From positions 124,001-188,000 of the forward strand of contig JAGMVK010000004.1 in the NCBI GenBank assembly GCA_020747065.1: a DNA stretch of 64,000 nucleotides, written 5' to 3'. Origin of the DNA: Cadophora sp. MPI-SDFR-AT-0126 (lineage: Eukaryota; Ascomycota; Leotiomycetes; Helotiales; Ploettnerulaceae). The notes beneath the pieces were generated by a model. That model was not told the origin of the DNA. It did not search any database and saw only the letters and a program-made list of their open reading frames with translations. Of the stretch, positions 22,035 through 34,078 are shown in pieces. A program made the position numbers and the translations under genes. Each line of letters starts with the position of its first letter. Position 1 is the stretch's first letter.

Positions 22035-22800
22035 TCTGTCTGCCTGCTACGAGTACCTTGATTGAGTTCAACAAATTTGGGCTCGAGAGGAAGGAGAAGG
22101 GAGTCCTCCGCCGATTGCTGCATCGGAGAGAATGTGAGTGTTGCTTGCTTAGTACTTACGTATCATATGTCGAGCTATAACTGGACAATCAGCTCACTTC
22201 CTTCGCAGTCCAGGAGCGCCCAAAATATCCGTCACGCTAGAAGGTGATAAGACTATTCCACAAGACGGCGCGTGGAGAGTAAAGATCACCGCTCTATATG
22301 ATGTGCCGGCCGGGAGTTCACCTATAAAGTTCCACAGCGCCCCCCTCCTGGCATGGTACGGTCCTCGCGAGGGGCACAGACTCTACCGTCGGAGAGCAAA
22401 TGCAGATGTATGGGAAACCATCGAAGATGACACCGAAGGCTTCATGATCGTCGACGAGCCAGATGTCTACGTGAATGTGGTCCAGAGCAAGGATTTCGCA
22501 AGTCTTCATCCGGGAGAGACATGGAGCATATCGATGGATCTTCAAGATGCGACATTCGGCGACTCTCCTATGGAGGTTGGAGATGTATTTCGATACACGT
22601 TCAAGGGAGTGGAAGTAGACTGGTGGGATTGGGGAGATAGAGAGTCTCACGTAGACACTATTGTTAAGTTGCCTTGTTTCTTGAACGCTCGAGTCATTGA
22701 GCCAAAGAATAATGGAGGGAGGCCGAAGCTGATTGTGCCCGCTTCGAACTCCATTGAGTTTACAGTAATTCAGAGCTGGATGTGTGATTGCAATCCTTGA
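22035..22800 (+). pseudogene. Second PGAP/WDWG module, no intact start
   Basis: From about 22208 an open frame reads PGAPKISVTLEGDKTIP, then DVFRYTFKGVEVDWWDWG and PKLIVPASNSIEFTVI, and stops at 22800. It parallels the upstream module from PGxP to WDWG and beyond. An acceptor (TTCGCAG) sits just before PGAP and a donor (GTGAGT) at about 22136, but the preceding exon has no ATG and does not join in frame. Either it is the second half of a formerly single two-module gene or a decayed tandem copy. Confidence 0.5.
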
Positions 22801-22913
22801 TATCAGATTCGCAAATGAGAGGTAGTGGGCACTCTTAGATATCACAGCACCTTTTAAGAGATTGTGCAATTTGAGTCACCTAAAGACTTTACTCAATGAC
22901 CCAAGAGAGGCTC

Positions 22914-23831
22914 CTACTCTCCACCTAATTTCACGCCTGTTTCATGGCGCCTCCTGTAAAGCAACGCAGCCTGAACAAGCGCAAATACTCCATTATCAAC
23001 TGCCGCCCATCCAACAAATTCATACCACGCTCTCAACCACATTACCACCCAAAGTCCACTCCCAGGAGGCGGTCCAACTTCGTGTCCCTCACCACCCTCT
23101 AATTGGAACCTCAATCTAGCAGTCCACGACAATGCCACAATGGCAAAGACAACAGCCTGGACTACCAGACCATCCTGGCTCAACGCAGCGGCTGCGGCGT
23201 TGTACCACTGGAAATACAACGCTGCGATGGCGCCACAGGTCACGAGCGGGTTGACATACTGGGTGTGCACGAAGCTGAATACAACATTGGCCCAGAAATC
23301 CTCGTCGGGGTCCTTGAAAGGGCTGAGGAAGTCGATGAGGACGGGGACCACGGATATGAGGAGGAACGATGAGTAGAGCGCTACAATGCGTTTCTTTGGA
23401 GCAGTGCTAGGTGCATACCAGAGGCACAGGGCAAAACTAGTTCGTGTTAAGACAGACAGTTTGGACAAAAGTAAACACACTAGTAGGAGTTGAGAATCTT
23501 GCAGTATGAGAAACATCAGCCATACGATTGTAGGCTGTGCAAGGTTAAGCCAATCGCCAAAGTTTCGTGGCTCGCTGACGAAAAAATCGGTATCGTCATT
23601 ATGTGTAACAATAAAGTAGAACCCGACGGCGAACTGCTCTGTGGCAGATATAGTATTGAGTAGCATATAAGCGAGGGAGATACCGGCGCTTGACCTTTTG
23701 CTGATGATACCCTGGATTTGGGGAATAAAGGAGATGAGGGAGGCGATGCTGAGAATGCTGTGATGGCTTAGTGGGGATTCGTAGAGGGAACGGTCGAGTT
23801 ATTACATTCGGAGCCAGTTGTAGATGGGCAT
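22914..23831 (-). CDS. PQ-loop repeat membrane protein
   Basis: Exon 1 23831-23806 and exon 2 23757-22914 flank a 48-nt intron and give MPIYNWLR followed by IILSIASLISFIPQIQGIISKRSSAGISLAYMLLN, a clear PQ-loop motif (FIPQIQ...KRSSAGIS, cited in parts). The 289-residue product has about six or seven hydrophobic segments and ends in a basic tail. PQ-loop proteins include lysosomal or vacuolar transporters and MPDU1-like proteins; substrate unknown. A 45-nt in-frame segment around 23450, bounded by GT and AG, could be a further optional intron. It is convergent with the two-module locus. Confidence 0.75.
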
Positions 23832-24655
23832 TTTGAGTGTCAATCGTATGTATTGTCGAGGGACTGATGCAAGGTAGTACGAGTTGGCTGGACTTAGAAA
23901 TAAGTAGAATCGACTTGTTGAAATTGACCGCAGGGGAAGTAAAGGTCGAACGTGAAGCTCATGTGTGGAAATAAGCTTGAATTGCGCCGTAGCCTGCTTG
24001 GCTGACAGGCCTGCCAGCTCGCTAATGTAACGCCATTAAGGAAAAGAGGCATTCTTGCTAGGTGGGGGTGAGGACAATTATAGTGTGTAATTACTCAGAA
24101 TGTCCACATATATTAGGGCGGTAAATGGAGAAAACGAAAGGTTGTGTAGCAATCACAAGTAAGTTGTCAGTCAGGGGTTTGCTGATCCCACTGTTGGTAT
24201 TCGTCATGTTTCTGCACAGAGCCATACAGTAGAAGCTGGCTGGACATTGTCATACCAAGTCAAAGATCAACCTCTAAACAGTACATTCTAACAAGTTTCA
24301 AAAGTCAAATATTCGATTACGAAGCTATTCCAGGACAACCAAGCAAAATAATTTGAGGTTACATCTTGTGTCTTGACCAAAAATTGTACACATGTACTAG
24401 CTTATTGAAAATCATAAAAAAACATACCGCAAATTATGACAGAACTTGCGGAGAAATACTGTCTTCAGGTAACATATGTCCATAGGCTCCTATCCGTGGC
24501 AAACGCAAAAAAGAAATGACCCAATGCACTGACCCTGTGCCTCATGATATGACAAAATAGCAGAAATGTTGAGAACCAGAGATTCCGAACGCCAGATTCC
24601 GCCTCTCCGACCCAAACGCCGTATCCAAGCGTCTATCCAGCCGCCTACCCATTAT
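23832..24655. other. Intergenic region
   Basis: About 820 bp, A+T-rich between 24250 and 24440. No gene or repeat recognised. Confidence 0.5.
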
Positions 24656-25552
24656 TCATTCCTCCTCACTCTCATCACTCTCATCGGCGTCAGCCCTGAG
24701 AGCTTGTTCCAGGTCCTGTTCCAATTCCGCCGCGAGATCCATCTCTATATCCTCATCACTCATACCACCATTGTTATTGTTCGCAGGACTCGGTAGTTTC
24801 AAGTGATCCACATCTTGATTTCTCTCTTCCTCCTCATCAATTTCCTCCCCTTCGGCATCTTCATCCTCGTCACTTGGCTCGCTGACAGCTCGGTCGAATA
24901 TTGGTGTAGACTTGTATTGGTAATTGGAAGGCGCTTCTGGCCATTCGACTGTGAGACCATCATCAGAGTCTTCCTCCTCTGGTGTAGGCTCGCGGATCAC
25001 TGGGGCTGGCTTTGGCTTCTTCGGCTTCTCAACTTTCCGGCGCGGTGGTGCAGCTTTCGTTGGATCGGTCTTCTTTGATCCTTTTGACACCTTTCTTTGT
25101 GGTGCTGAACTTTGGACCTTGGATGTAGGTAGCTGGGGATATTGTGTCCGTAACTTCGAGGCATCTTGGATCCAAGGAGCGCTAGTAAGGTTCATGTCAA
25201 AAGTCGAATCGACCTGATGTAGAACAAAATGCTTCTTTTCGGGGTTGAATATGAGGACATATTGATCGCTACTTGAATTGCGCACGCCTTGATAGGAATA
25301 ATTGTCGGAGTCGTCTTTGAGAGAGAGGTCGTAGCTTGAATGATCGGAATCCGAAGGTCGGAGGTGAAGGGAATTCTGTGACGAGTCCGAGGAAGGATCT
25401 GGCTTATGGTTATCTGCCGAAAACTGTCAGTCCTGTTCAAACAACAAGATAGTTGTAGTACATCTGATTCCTGTGAACGTCTCCGTCTTGCCAGTTGCCC
25501 TGCCCAGTAATGCGTCGCTCAGGACGATGGGATATTTGCCTGGCTGGTCCAT
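24656..25552 (-). CDS. RNA polymerase II elongation factor, EAF family
   Basis: Predicted ELL-associated factor, a nuclear partner of ELL in stimulating transcription elongation. Exon 1 25552-25462 and exon 2 25413-24656 join in frame across a 48-nt intron, giving 282 residues. The N-terminus has YPIVLSDALLG, then FTGIRYNHKPDPSS, which matches the EAF pattern of a short strand followed by (I)RYxxKP. A VLIFNPEKKHFVLHQVD-like block follows. The middle is Lys/Pro-rich (PPRRKVEKPKKPKPAP) and the C-terminus is very acidic, ending DESDESEEE, like a transactivation region. The intron is needed to link the two halves of the conserved domain. Confidence 0.82.
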
Positions 25553-26039
25553 ATCTATTGAACCACCCGTCATGGCTACCGGCAGTACTCTTTCGATAGA
25601 GTTCCGGGTAGCAGGATGCTCTGCGTGTTGAAGTGTAATGCAGATGGTATCGGATTTGAGTGAAAGTGAGAGTGACGTTAAGGTAAAGTGAAGGCTGGTA
25701 CCAGATCAGCACTACCCGGAGGCTAGACCCCGCGCCCGAAAGCTACTGGGATCTGACGGTTCAGGGACTGACTGATGCTTCGGTTACTGACCCGAGCCTC
25801 CTGGCTCCTGGGTCACTTTCTCAGGAATCTGTATTATTCACACCAGCTCCGAGTAATTTACTTGTAGGCTGCGGTTGGATTCATATAGTTTCAGGTTTCT
25901 TTCAGAAATTTCCGTACTGAACAATGGCAAACACAAACATCAAACAATTCATTCGTATGGTATATATCCAAGCCATGACAACTCCGGTAGATTTCCAGTA
26001 CAGTCCGCCCAAACAAAAGGAATAAATACTAGTATATTT
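25553..26039. other. Intergenic region
   Basis: About 490 bp containing the promoter of the EAF gene and the terminator of OPI1. Imperfect repeats of CCTGGCTCCTGG-like sequence occur near 25795-25815. Confidence 0.45.
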
Positions 26040-27774
26040 TCAGCCCATCTTGACATCAGGATCTCCACCAAATCCATTCAAACCATTGTTCATTGGCGGT
26101 AATTCCGAAGGAGGCTTCTCCATAGGTGACAGAGGGGTTTCTCGCTCGCCGTCCTCTCTTCGAGAACGTCTTAAACGCTCACACCATTCCTCAGCACTAA
26201 CAATTGTCCCATCTAACACTCCAGAAACTTGCGCCATCATATCTAAACCCTCTTTCGCTAGCACCAGAACCCGGTTTGCGCCCTCAGTGACCTCCATATC
26301 AGCATTCTCACCGCTCCGACCGCCTTCTGTTGGGCGCGAACTGGCAAGTCTAAACCGCTGTGGAAGTGAAGTGAGATGTCTTCGAACAAGCACTCTGGCA
26401 TTTTCTGGAAGGGCACCGCCGGCGTACTTGGACACTATATCTACAACTTCCTTGAGAGTCTTCAAGACATCCCTCTTCAACTCGGCAATTTTTGCGTTCA
26501 GTGCAGAGCGCTCTGCGTCGCTACGGACGATGAGCTGGCCAGTCTGTTCGGATCCTTCTATGGCTCCTGAGGTGTTTGCTCTGTTGCCGCTGTCGTATTG
26601 TTCTAAAGCGCTCTTCAGAGCCAGGATGACTTTGCCGATGTGCTCATTGGCCCAACGAAGCCAGCCAAGGCAGTACTTCAGGCTCCGGAGAGATTCTTCG
26701 CTCATTGCGACACTAAGACCGCTCGTTGATAGAACGAGTCGCGACTGCCACGAGCTTCCTGGTGATCTTGGCTCGTCTTGCGACTTGGTAGGGATCAAAG
26801 CATTAGCTTCATAGCTGGGACTTCGGTAATCATCGTAGGCCGGTAAACTCTCCACCGTCGATCCTTGGCTTGGTCTGCGCTGTCGATGTTGTAAGTCCTG
26901 TCCATGGCCGGGATATGATTCATGCTGGCCATCGGACTCCATGTCCACATCCTCTGTGCCAAATTTCCTCCTCTTATTTGGTACTTGCGAATCTTGTTCT
27001 CCATCAGGTTGGTGGTGACTTGGTTTCCGTCCGCCGAGGAACCATCGCACCCCTCCTTCCACGCCAGTCATACGACCAACCGAACCCACAGTATTAACAA
27101 CAGGCGTGAACCTTCTTTCAACATATTCAGCACTCGACTTGAATCGCGGACTGTAGTTCTTCGAGGCCGAGTAAGCAGACAAAGAACCGCCAATTGCGGT
27201 ACCGATTATTGGATGTGAGGTGGTGAGTAGAGAAAGGAGGGGCTCGGGCTGCGGTCCTCCAGCTGGATGACTGCGAGGAGAGGATTGGGGCAAGGCTCTG
27301 TTATTCTGCTGGGGCGAGCCTACGAAATCTATAAGAACTTATTAGCGTGGCTATACTAAACGTCAAATCTCAACGTTGCGTACCTGCTCTGAGATCTCCC
27401 AGCGCTTCAGCCGCAAGTCGCACATCCGGATCGTCAATCGACAACACACTTCCACCCCGCCGTCCCCTACTGTCCGTCCCGTCAAGATCCATCGACATTG
27501 GAGAATCCATTCCTATCGAGCTCTGAGTCTTGGGAGACAATGCCGAGGGTCCGGGTTGGTAATATGCTGTCAACGGATTCGAGGACGGCCAGACAAACTG
27601 GTGTTCCTCTGCTCGAAATCGTTGCTCTGGTAGCTGGGGCGGTAAGGGCGGTAATACACGTTCATGGTGGATAGGTGGTGGATCTGCTGTGGGAACAGAT
27701 GGAAAATTCAGAGATTGGGGATCGTGGGTTTGTGTGTATGAAGGAGGTTGCTCCTGTTGCATGTGATCCTCCAT
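26040..27774 (-). CDS. OPI1: Opi1-type transcriptional regulator
   Basis: Homologue of the yeast repressor of phospholipid synthesis genes, which senses phosphatidic acid at the ER; the Neurospora member is clock-controlled gene 8. Exon 1 27774-27384 and exon 2 27328-26040 are separated by a 55-nt intron; 559 residues result. Exon 1 is Pro/Gln-rich and ends with VRLAAEALGDLRAG. Exon 2 carries the Opi1 block SHPIIGTAIGGSLSAY, SASKNYSPRFKSSAEYVER, a basic motif PNKRRKFG and a long helical C-terminal half (SLRSLKYCLGWLRWANEHI; LVRRHLTSLPQRFRLAS). Those blocks make the family call firm. Whether it represses inositol genes in this fungus is inferred. Confidence 0.88.
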
Positions 27775-28549
27775 CTTTGCTCACAACCGCCGACGGCAGG
27801 TAGAGAGTAGTGCGCTTTAAGATTCGAATAGAGTCCTGGAGTGCGTAGATATGTTCGGTCTTGAGCTCGAACGGTCAACTTTCGTACCCCATTCGTGACA
27901 TAAGAGGTGGTGTGCTCGGAGCAGATTTGGTCGGCTGTTTGCTCGTAGCGGTCAATAACCAGCCAGGCATTAACTCCTCGACGTGCAACTCAGTCGAGGA
28001 GAGATGCACTCAGCAGAAACAACGTATCCTCAGTGTGATGAGCGAGAAGCTGTAGATGTCACCGTACCATCTGCCTCGGGAGAGTTGGGCAACAGACGGA
28101 ATTGCCTTCGTAGCATTGTCACATGCGAACATACGAACATGCGCAGCAATTCCAGGTTCTGAGGATCACATGCCCGTTAATGCCAAGATATTCCTCGAAA
28201 GCTTAGTCATTCTGGTACTGTACTTCGCTTATCCGATAGTCCGTGCATATCGATTAGAGCAGACAAAGGCAAAGATGGGGTAATGAAGAGTGCGGGACAG
28301 GAGTTCGAGGTTTAGGCGAACTATTATTGCCGTACAGCGGGGACCAAGTCTATTGTGACAATTCGCAGCCAAAGCACGCAATTGGTGATCGGCGCCATAT
28401 CCAATGTTCGTCATTGTCGACACAAAAGTAGGTTCATGTGCATATCTTTCTCTCTCTGTGTGTCTCTTACTCCCTTCCATTCTCTCCCTACACTGTACCA
28501 AATTTATTCTCAACTTGACCACGCTCTACTCGAGTTGCTACAAACCACT
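27775..28549. promoter_or_regulatory. Divergent promoter region, OPI1 / dioxygenase
   Basis: 775 bp between two divergent start codons. A CT-rich tract at about 28445-28495 lies just before the dioxygenase ATG and probably belongs to its leader. No specific sites assigned. Confidence 0.4.
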
Positions 28550-29860
28550 ATGGCTCCTTCACTTCTCGATACCCAACCAACGGCACCCCACCAATTATCC
28601 AACCCCTCACAGAAGTCTGTGGACAGAAAGATCTTTCCCGATGGTATCAAGACCTCGGGTCAACACCCTCCACTGTATGACCAAATCAAGCCATACTCGA
28701 GTTTCCCCAAGGAGATTAAAGGTGAGACTGTCTGGAAGGCAGAGGACTACAAGGACAATCCGGAGAGATGGGTTCATGTTTTCAATGACGAGGAAATTGC
28801 GGAATTGAGTGCTGCTGCGGATAAGTTCTTGGCTGATAAGACGCCATTAACTGGTATCTCGAAGGTTAGCAGACCCGATAGTCCTCTCGGTGTCACTGCT
28901 AATGCACAGGTTTTAGGAGAACTTCATTATTCCGAAACTTTCGGTCTTGTTGAATTCGATCCGAACCGAAATCTTGAACGGCAAAGGCTTCATTCTATTC
29001 AAAGGCTTTCCAGTCGAGAAATGGGGCAACCACAAGTCTGCAGTCGCATACATGGGCCTGGGCACCGTCTTGGGTTACTTTGTCAGTCAAAATGGTCGAG
29101 GCCATGTCCTTGGTCACGTCAAAGATGTCGGTGATGATCCTACACAAACTCACAAAGTCCGAATTTACAGAACGAACGCACGGTATGTCACGCTTTATGC
29201 ACCCAAGTAATCTTCTCGTGCTGAGATATCTCCAGCCAATTCTTCCACGCCGACGACTCAGACATCGTCGGCCTCCTCTGCATAGCCCGCGCCCTCGAAG
29301 GCGGCGAATCCGACATTGTCTCCTCCCACCACGTCTGGAACACCCTGCAGAAAGAACGTCCCGACGTGGCCGAAACCCTCACAAAACCCATCTGGTATTT
29401 CGATCGTAAAGGGGAAACAAGCGTCGGCGAAGAGCCCTACATCAAGACCTCAGTCTTCTACCTCGAGCGAGGCGAGAACGGGCGAGTATACAGCAAATGG
29501 GATCCATACTACGTGAAGAGTCTCAGCCGCTTCATGGACGCAGGCGTCATTCCTCCGTTGTCTCCAGAGCAGTTGGAGGCCGCGCAGGTGCTGGAGGAGA
29601 CGTGCCATCGATTGAGACTGCACATGATTCTCGAGGTTGGAGATATCCAGTTCTTGAGCAATGAGCATGTTCTGCATGCTAGGACGGAGTACAAAGACCA
29701 TGCGCCGCCGACGCCGAGGAGACATCTGATGAGGCTGTGGCTTGCGACTCCCGAATCGGAAGGGGGTTGGAAGCTGCCGTTTCATGATTCGGCGGAAAAG
29801 AAGAGAGGAGGTATCCAGGTTAATGATACGCCTCCTGTTTGTCCTCTAGATGCGGAATAG
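28550..29860 (+). CDS. TauD/TfdA-type Fe(II)/2-oxoglutarate dioxygenase
   Basis: Three exons, 28550-28864, 28917-29182 and 29236-29860, with introns of 52 and 53 nt, give 401 residues. The spliced protein reads ENFIIPKLSVLLNSI, GKGFILFKGFPVEKWG, then FFHADDSDIVGLLC with the iron-binding HxD, and near the end NEVLHAR-type sequence (NEHVLHARTEY) and RRHLMRLWL with the distal histidine and the 2-oxoglutarate arginine. These motifs place it in the fungal TauD family, where substrates include sulfonates and others; the substrate here is unknown. Both introns are required to keep the conserved frame. ATG 28550 follows a CT-rich leader. Confidence 0.85.
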
Positions 29861-30517
29861 AGGGATTGGCTTATCATTTGTACATATTTAGAATTGCTCA
29901 AGATGTTTACTTTTCGCTTAGCCTCCCTCCTAAACCCTTACCCAACGCCCCCGCTCTTGCTCGAATCTCCAACTCGACAGAAAGAGTACCAAAAGCAATG
30001 ATAGGGTTGAACTGCGACCATTGAGATTAGTGGATGATCAATTGCGAGCGCGAAAATCCAGCCAGTGACATGTGATGGCTAGTTTCTCCGTTCAGTAAAT
30101 GGCCATTTCAACATGTTATAGGGAGTAATGGTGCTTGGTGGAGTGTTCGAGTGTGGATTTGCGATGGGATGCTTGGGTCGAATCAAATCTTGCGAGTCCA
30201 AAAGCGCTGATGTCTTATGTGTAGTCGGGTTTCTGGATGCCAGTATTGTATGCTATCGCAGGGTGCGCACTTCAGAGGTACTAAAGTCGGCGAATTGCAT
30301 GACCCTCGAGCTCGCTCCAGAAAGGGGTCCAGGATGACATTTACATAAGCGAGAGAAATAATGCACAAGCCAATCACTCCAATACTTCTATCTCGACTGT
30401 CGCGCAGGTTGTTTCATGTAATGTTGTTGTATTGATCTCCATGCTCGTAGGTGGCCACTACCCCAACCCAAACGGCCTCGCTAATTTGCCAAATCAAAAC
30501 AATCACCTAAATCACAT
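29861..30517. other. Intergenic region (convergent genes)
   Basis: About 660 bp between two convergent genes. No coding frame or repeat supported. Confidence 0.5.
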
Positions 30518-32097
30518 TCAACTCCCCTGGGATATAGACCTCCTAGCCTGCCATTTCCTCTTCACCATCCTCACCCACCTCCTCCGTCTCCATTCGCCCC
30601 TTCTACCCCTCCCTTCGTTCTCAGCATCACTGCCCTCCTCCCAACTCGGTAACATCTTCTTCTTTCCCTTCGTTGGCGTAGCCAAATGCTCGTTATCACC
30701 ATCGCCATACATCAATCCCAAATCCGCATCATCGTACTCATACCGAATATCGTAAACCCATCTCTCTCCTTCAGTCTCGACTTCAACTCCGGTAATGATG
30801 CGTTCCTCAACCCACTCCCGAGACCAGAGATCGAGGGCCCATTTCTTCTCACTCCATTCCCAGCCATGGGGTGGCTGCACGTCTTCAAAGAAACGACTTC
30901 CCTTGGGTCTTTCGGAGCGGATCCGTAACTCACTTAAGGGGTCGTAGGGGCTCGAGGTGAATAGCCAGCTTTCCCATTCCCCTGCTGAGGAGAGTCTTTG
31001 AAGTTCAAAGATCTCAACTTCCCGTGTTTCAGGCGCAGAGTCCAAGATGATATCCTTGGCAATCCATGAGTCGAGGTAAGATTTTGCTTCTTTCTTTCGT
31101 GGTGCGACATGTGTTTTGTGCGTTGTGATTAGCTGTCGTTGGATTGTTGGATGGCTAGATGCAGTGATGATCCACCCGATGGTGAGAAATATAATTCGCC
31201 AGGGTAGGAGGTGAGAGGCGATGAACATGATCAGTGCAGTGGAGAATGCAAAGAGAAATAGAGTGGAGGATAGGGGCTCATTTGAGAAATTGGTGGGAGG
31301 AGTCAAGAGACTTAAGACTTTATCGTGAACACGGCTGAAGTCCTCCATACAATTCTGTAAGTCTCGCATATTACGGAAGAAGTCTTTAGACAGCTCTTTC
31401 ACTGGCTTGACAGTTGGTGCTGGCGCCAACGGAGGGCCCCCTGCATTGTATCCCAGAGTTGCAGTGTGTGAGGAGGTAGTAATCGTAGGTGGTGGAGCCG
31501 GATGTCTTGCTATGAAGGCGGGAATGAGGAGAGCAAGAAGGATAACGGCAAATGGTAAGACGGTCAAAAGGTATGGATCCAGGCAAATAAAGGTATATAT
31601 TGCGAGGAAGGAAAGTGTATGTGTAGGTGTGTTCCAAGACAGAAGTCGTATAACTTTCGCTTGAAATACAAATACTACTCCGATTCGAGCATTGAACCGA
31701 CGGAAGTTCGCAGACATTGTAGGTAGAGAGAAGGAGGGCCGCGTCGTGAAGTCTTGTGCGGGGGACGCTTCGGCTCGAGAAGAGGATAGGTCTTCGATTG
31801 GTATTACTTGTTGCAGTAACCTGCGAAATATCAGTAATCGAGCTCGAATTATAGGATAAGTAGAAAGCACTTTTCAAGTAGTCGGTCTTGGATGCTAGAT
31901 CCTGTGTCCGAAGCCCTCTGCTGCACCTTCTTTATATTCTCCTTCACATCCTTTCCTCGCTTTCTGAAGCGGTCTCTCTTGCGGTCGACATCCGACACAT
32001 CGTCAACTTCGTCCGACAGATCTTCTGCGGCATTGAAGGAGATGACGGGTATAGGATCATCTCGATTGACGAACGCGTCGACGGTGAACTCGTCCAT
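30518..32097 (-). CDS. Peroxisomal membrane peroxin, Pex24p/dysferlin-domain family
   Basis: Related to yeast Pex28-Pex32, integral membrane proteins that control peroxisome number at ER contact sites. Exon 1 32097-31871 and exon 2 31820-30518 join across a 50-nt intron; 509 residues. After an acidic and basic N-terminus come hydrophobic segments (LSFLAIYTFICLDPYLLTVLPFAVILLALLIPAF-like, about residues 145-180) and a second pair (TLFLFAFSTALIMFIASHLL). The C-terminal half has the dysferlin-type blocks VEIFELQR, WESWLFTSSPYDPLS, RFFEDVQPPHGWEW, KWALDLWSREWVEE and GERWVYDIRY. Which of the several paralogues it matches cannot be told by eye. Confidence 0.85.
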
Positions 32098-32544
32098 TGC
32101 GGCGTGCAGATCTGATTCGAGCGTCGACGGAGTGCCGGGAAGGTTGACTGTCAGCCGTTTTGTTCCATCTACAATATGCCAAACTTAGCAGGCCCAGAAG
32201 ATACCCAAGATATCCAAGATTGGTCAGTAAATAAAGGTCAGATGTGGTCGGCCTTGCTGGATGCTTCTCTGTTTGTTGTAGGTCGCAAGGCTGGCATCAA
32301 TGTCCTACCCTTGACGATGACATGTGCTTGTTCCAGGGTGCAAGGGCAAGAACTTGGCTGTACCACCAATGACAGCAGCCGAGAGCTTCCAGCCTCGGCA
32401 ACTCCAAGGACGTCCGGAGACAACGAGGCTTCGCTGTAGAAACAACCGATTTTACCCAGCTGCCTTTTCTCTCTGTCCCTGTCTCTTCTTCCTCCCTTTG
32501 TTCAATCTGATTTCGGCGCACGCACTCTCCACTCTACCCTCACT
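32098..32544. promoter_or_regulatory. Divergent promoter region, peroxin / carnitine carrier
   Basis: 447 bp between divergent start codons of a peroxisome gene and a fatty-acid-related carrier. A shared oleate-type regulation would be plausible, but no clear CCGAR or CCTCGG pair was confirmed. Confidence 0.35.
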
Positions 32545-33632
32545 ATGGCACCCTCTGTGTCGTCTGCTGGCACTCAAATCAACCAAAAGATTGAAGCACT
32601 ACCCCAAGCCGTTTCCGACAAGCTCCCCCATGTTCCCGAATCAAAAGAGGAACTCAAGGAGACGGTCAAAGAAGCCGAGAAGAAATCGCTCGCGGGTCTG
32701 AGAAGTTTGGCAGCTGGTGGATTTGGAGGTGTCTGTGCAGTAATCGTAGGCCATCCCTTCGATCTGGTCAAAGTACGGCTGCAGACTGCAGAACGAGGAG
32801 TGTATTCCAGCGCATTGGATGTGGTGAGGAAGAGCGTTGCGAGAGATGGACTACGGAGGGGCTTATATGCCGGTGTGAGCGCGCCTTTGGTGGGTGTCAC
32901 GCCTATGTGTAAGTTCTTCTACAATTTGAGCTTCACTTTGGACCAATGTTAATGATTTCCGCAGTTGCTGTTTCATTCTGGGGTTACGATGTAGGAAAGA
33001 GTCTGGTGCGGAAGTACTCGACAGTCACAGACAACCAATTCTCCGTTGGACAAGTCGCAGCCGCTGGCTTCTTCTCCGCAATCCCTATGACCCTCATTAC
33101 CGCACCCTTCGAGCGTGTAAAGGTTCTGTTACAGATCCAAGGCCAGAAGCAGCTTGCGCCGGGTGAGAAGCCGAAATATAGTGGTGGAGTTGACGTCGTG
33201 CGCCAATTGTACAAAGAGGGCGGTGTACGCTCTGTTTTCCGTGGCTCTTTCGCAACACTTGCACGAGACGGACCTGGATCAGCAGCATACTTCGCAACTT
33301 ACGAGATTATCAAGCGGAAACTCACTCCAGTAGACCCAGCGACAGGAAAGCCCGGAGCTCTAAGCTTACCTGCAGTTACTTGCGCAGGCGCTGCTGCCGG
33401 TGTCGCTATGTGGATTCCTGTCTTCCCAGTTGATACTGTGAAGAGTAGGTTGCAGACGATGGAGGGGAAGCCGACTGTTGGAGGTGTGATTTCAGGGCTG
33501 TACAAGAATGGAGGTTTCAAAGCTTTCTTCCCAGGCTTTGGACCAGCTCTGGCGAGAGCTGTTCCGGCCAATGCAGCGACTTTCCTAGGTGTGGAATTGG
33601 CACATCAATTTATGAACAAGACATTTGGATGA
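32545..33632 (+). CDS. Mitochondrial carnitine/acylcarnitine carrier
   Basis: Inner-membrane carrier exchanging acylcarnitine and carnitine, linking peroxisomal or cytosolic acetyl and acyl units to mitochondrial oxidation (yeast CRC1, Aspergillus acuH). Exons 32545-32908 and 32965-33632 (56-nt intron) encode 343 residues. The three solute-carrier signatures are present: PFDLVKVRLQT, PFERVKVLLQIQGQ and PVDTVKSRLQTM. The block APFERVKVLLQIQ and the overall order match carnitine carriers better than other family members. An amphipathic N-terminal extension of about 50 residues precedes the first repeat. Substrate assignment is by family resemblance. Confidence 0.85.
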
Positions 33633-34078
33633 GGGATCAATAAATAAGGGAAGAAAAGCAATACGGTCAGATGAGTAGAACATGTAATTTTATTCTGGGC
33701 GCAAAGCATTGATGGACCATAGCACATCGTAGATAGAATCATGATTCAATTTCAGCCCATTGTCAATAACACAATTCTGTTGGCTGCTTTCACCAAATCC
33801 ATAGCTTGGAAATTTACTTACTGCCCAGGAAACCCTATTTCATACCTGTAAGACACAGTAAACAATTGCCTCGGATGAGCGCTCGCTGACCCCGGTGGAC
33901 GGGGAGATGGTTAAATTTTTATCGATAAGGGTCGAGGGGTCCGAATTAGAGTAAAGTAATCAGTCATTCTCACCCACCTACATCCGGGCGCATGTCTCCT
34001 GGCTCCTCCACGTACACTTCCTTGATGCCTCCATAAATCTCATATTCTTCCTGGCACGAACGCCAGCAACAGTCCGCA
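33633..34078. other. Intergenic region
   Basis: About 450 bp between two tandem plus-strand genes. Nothing recognised beyond terminator and promoter space. Confidence 0.45.
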
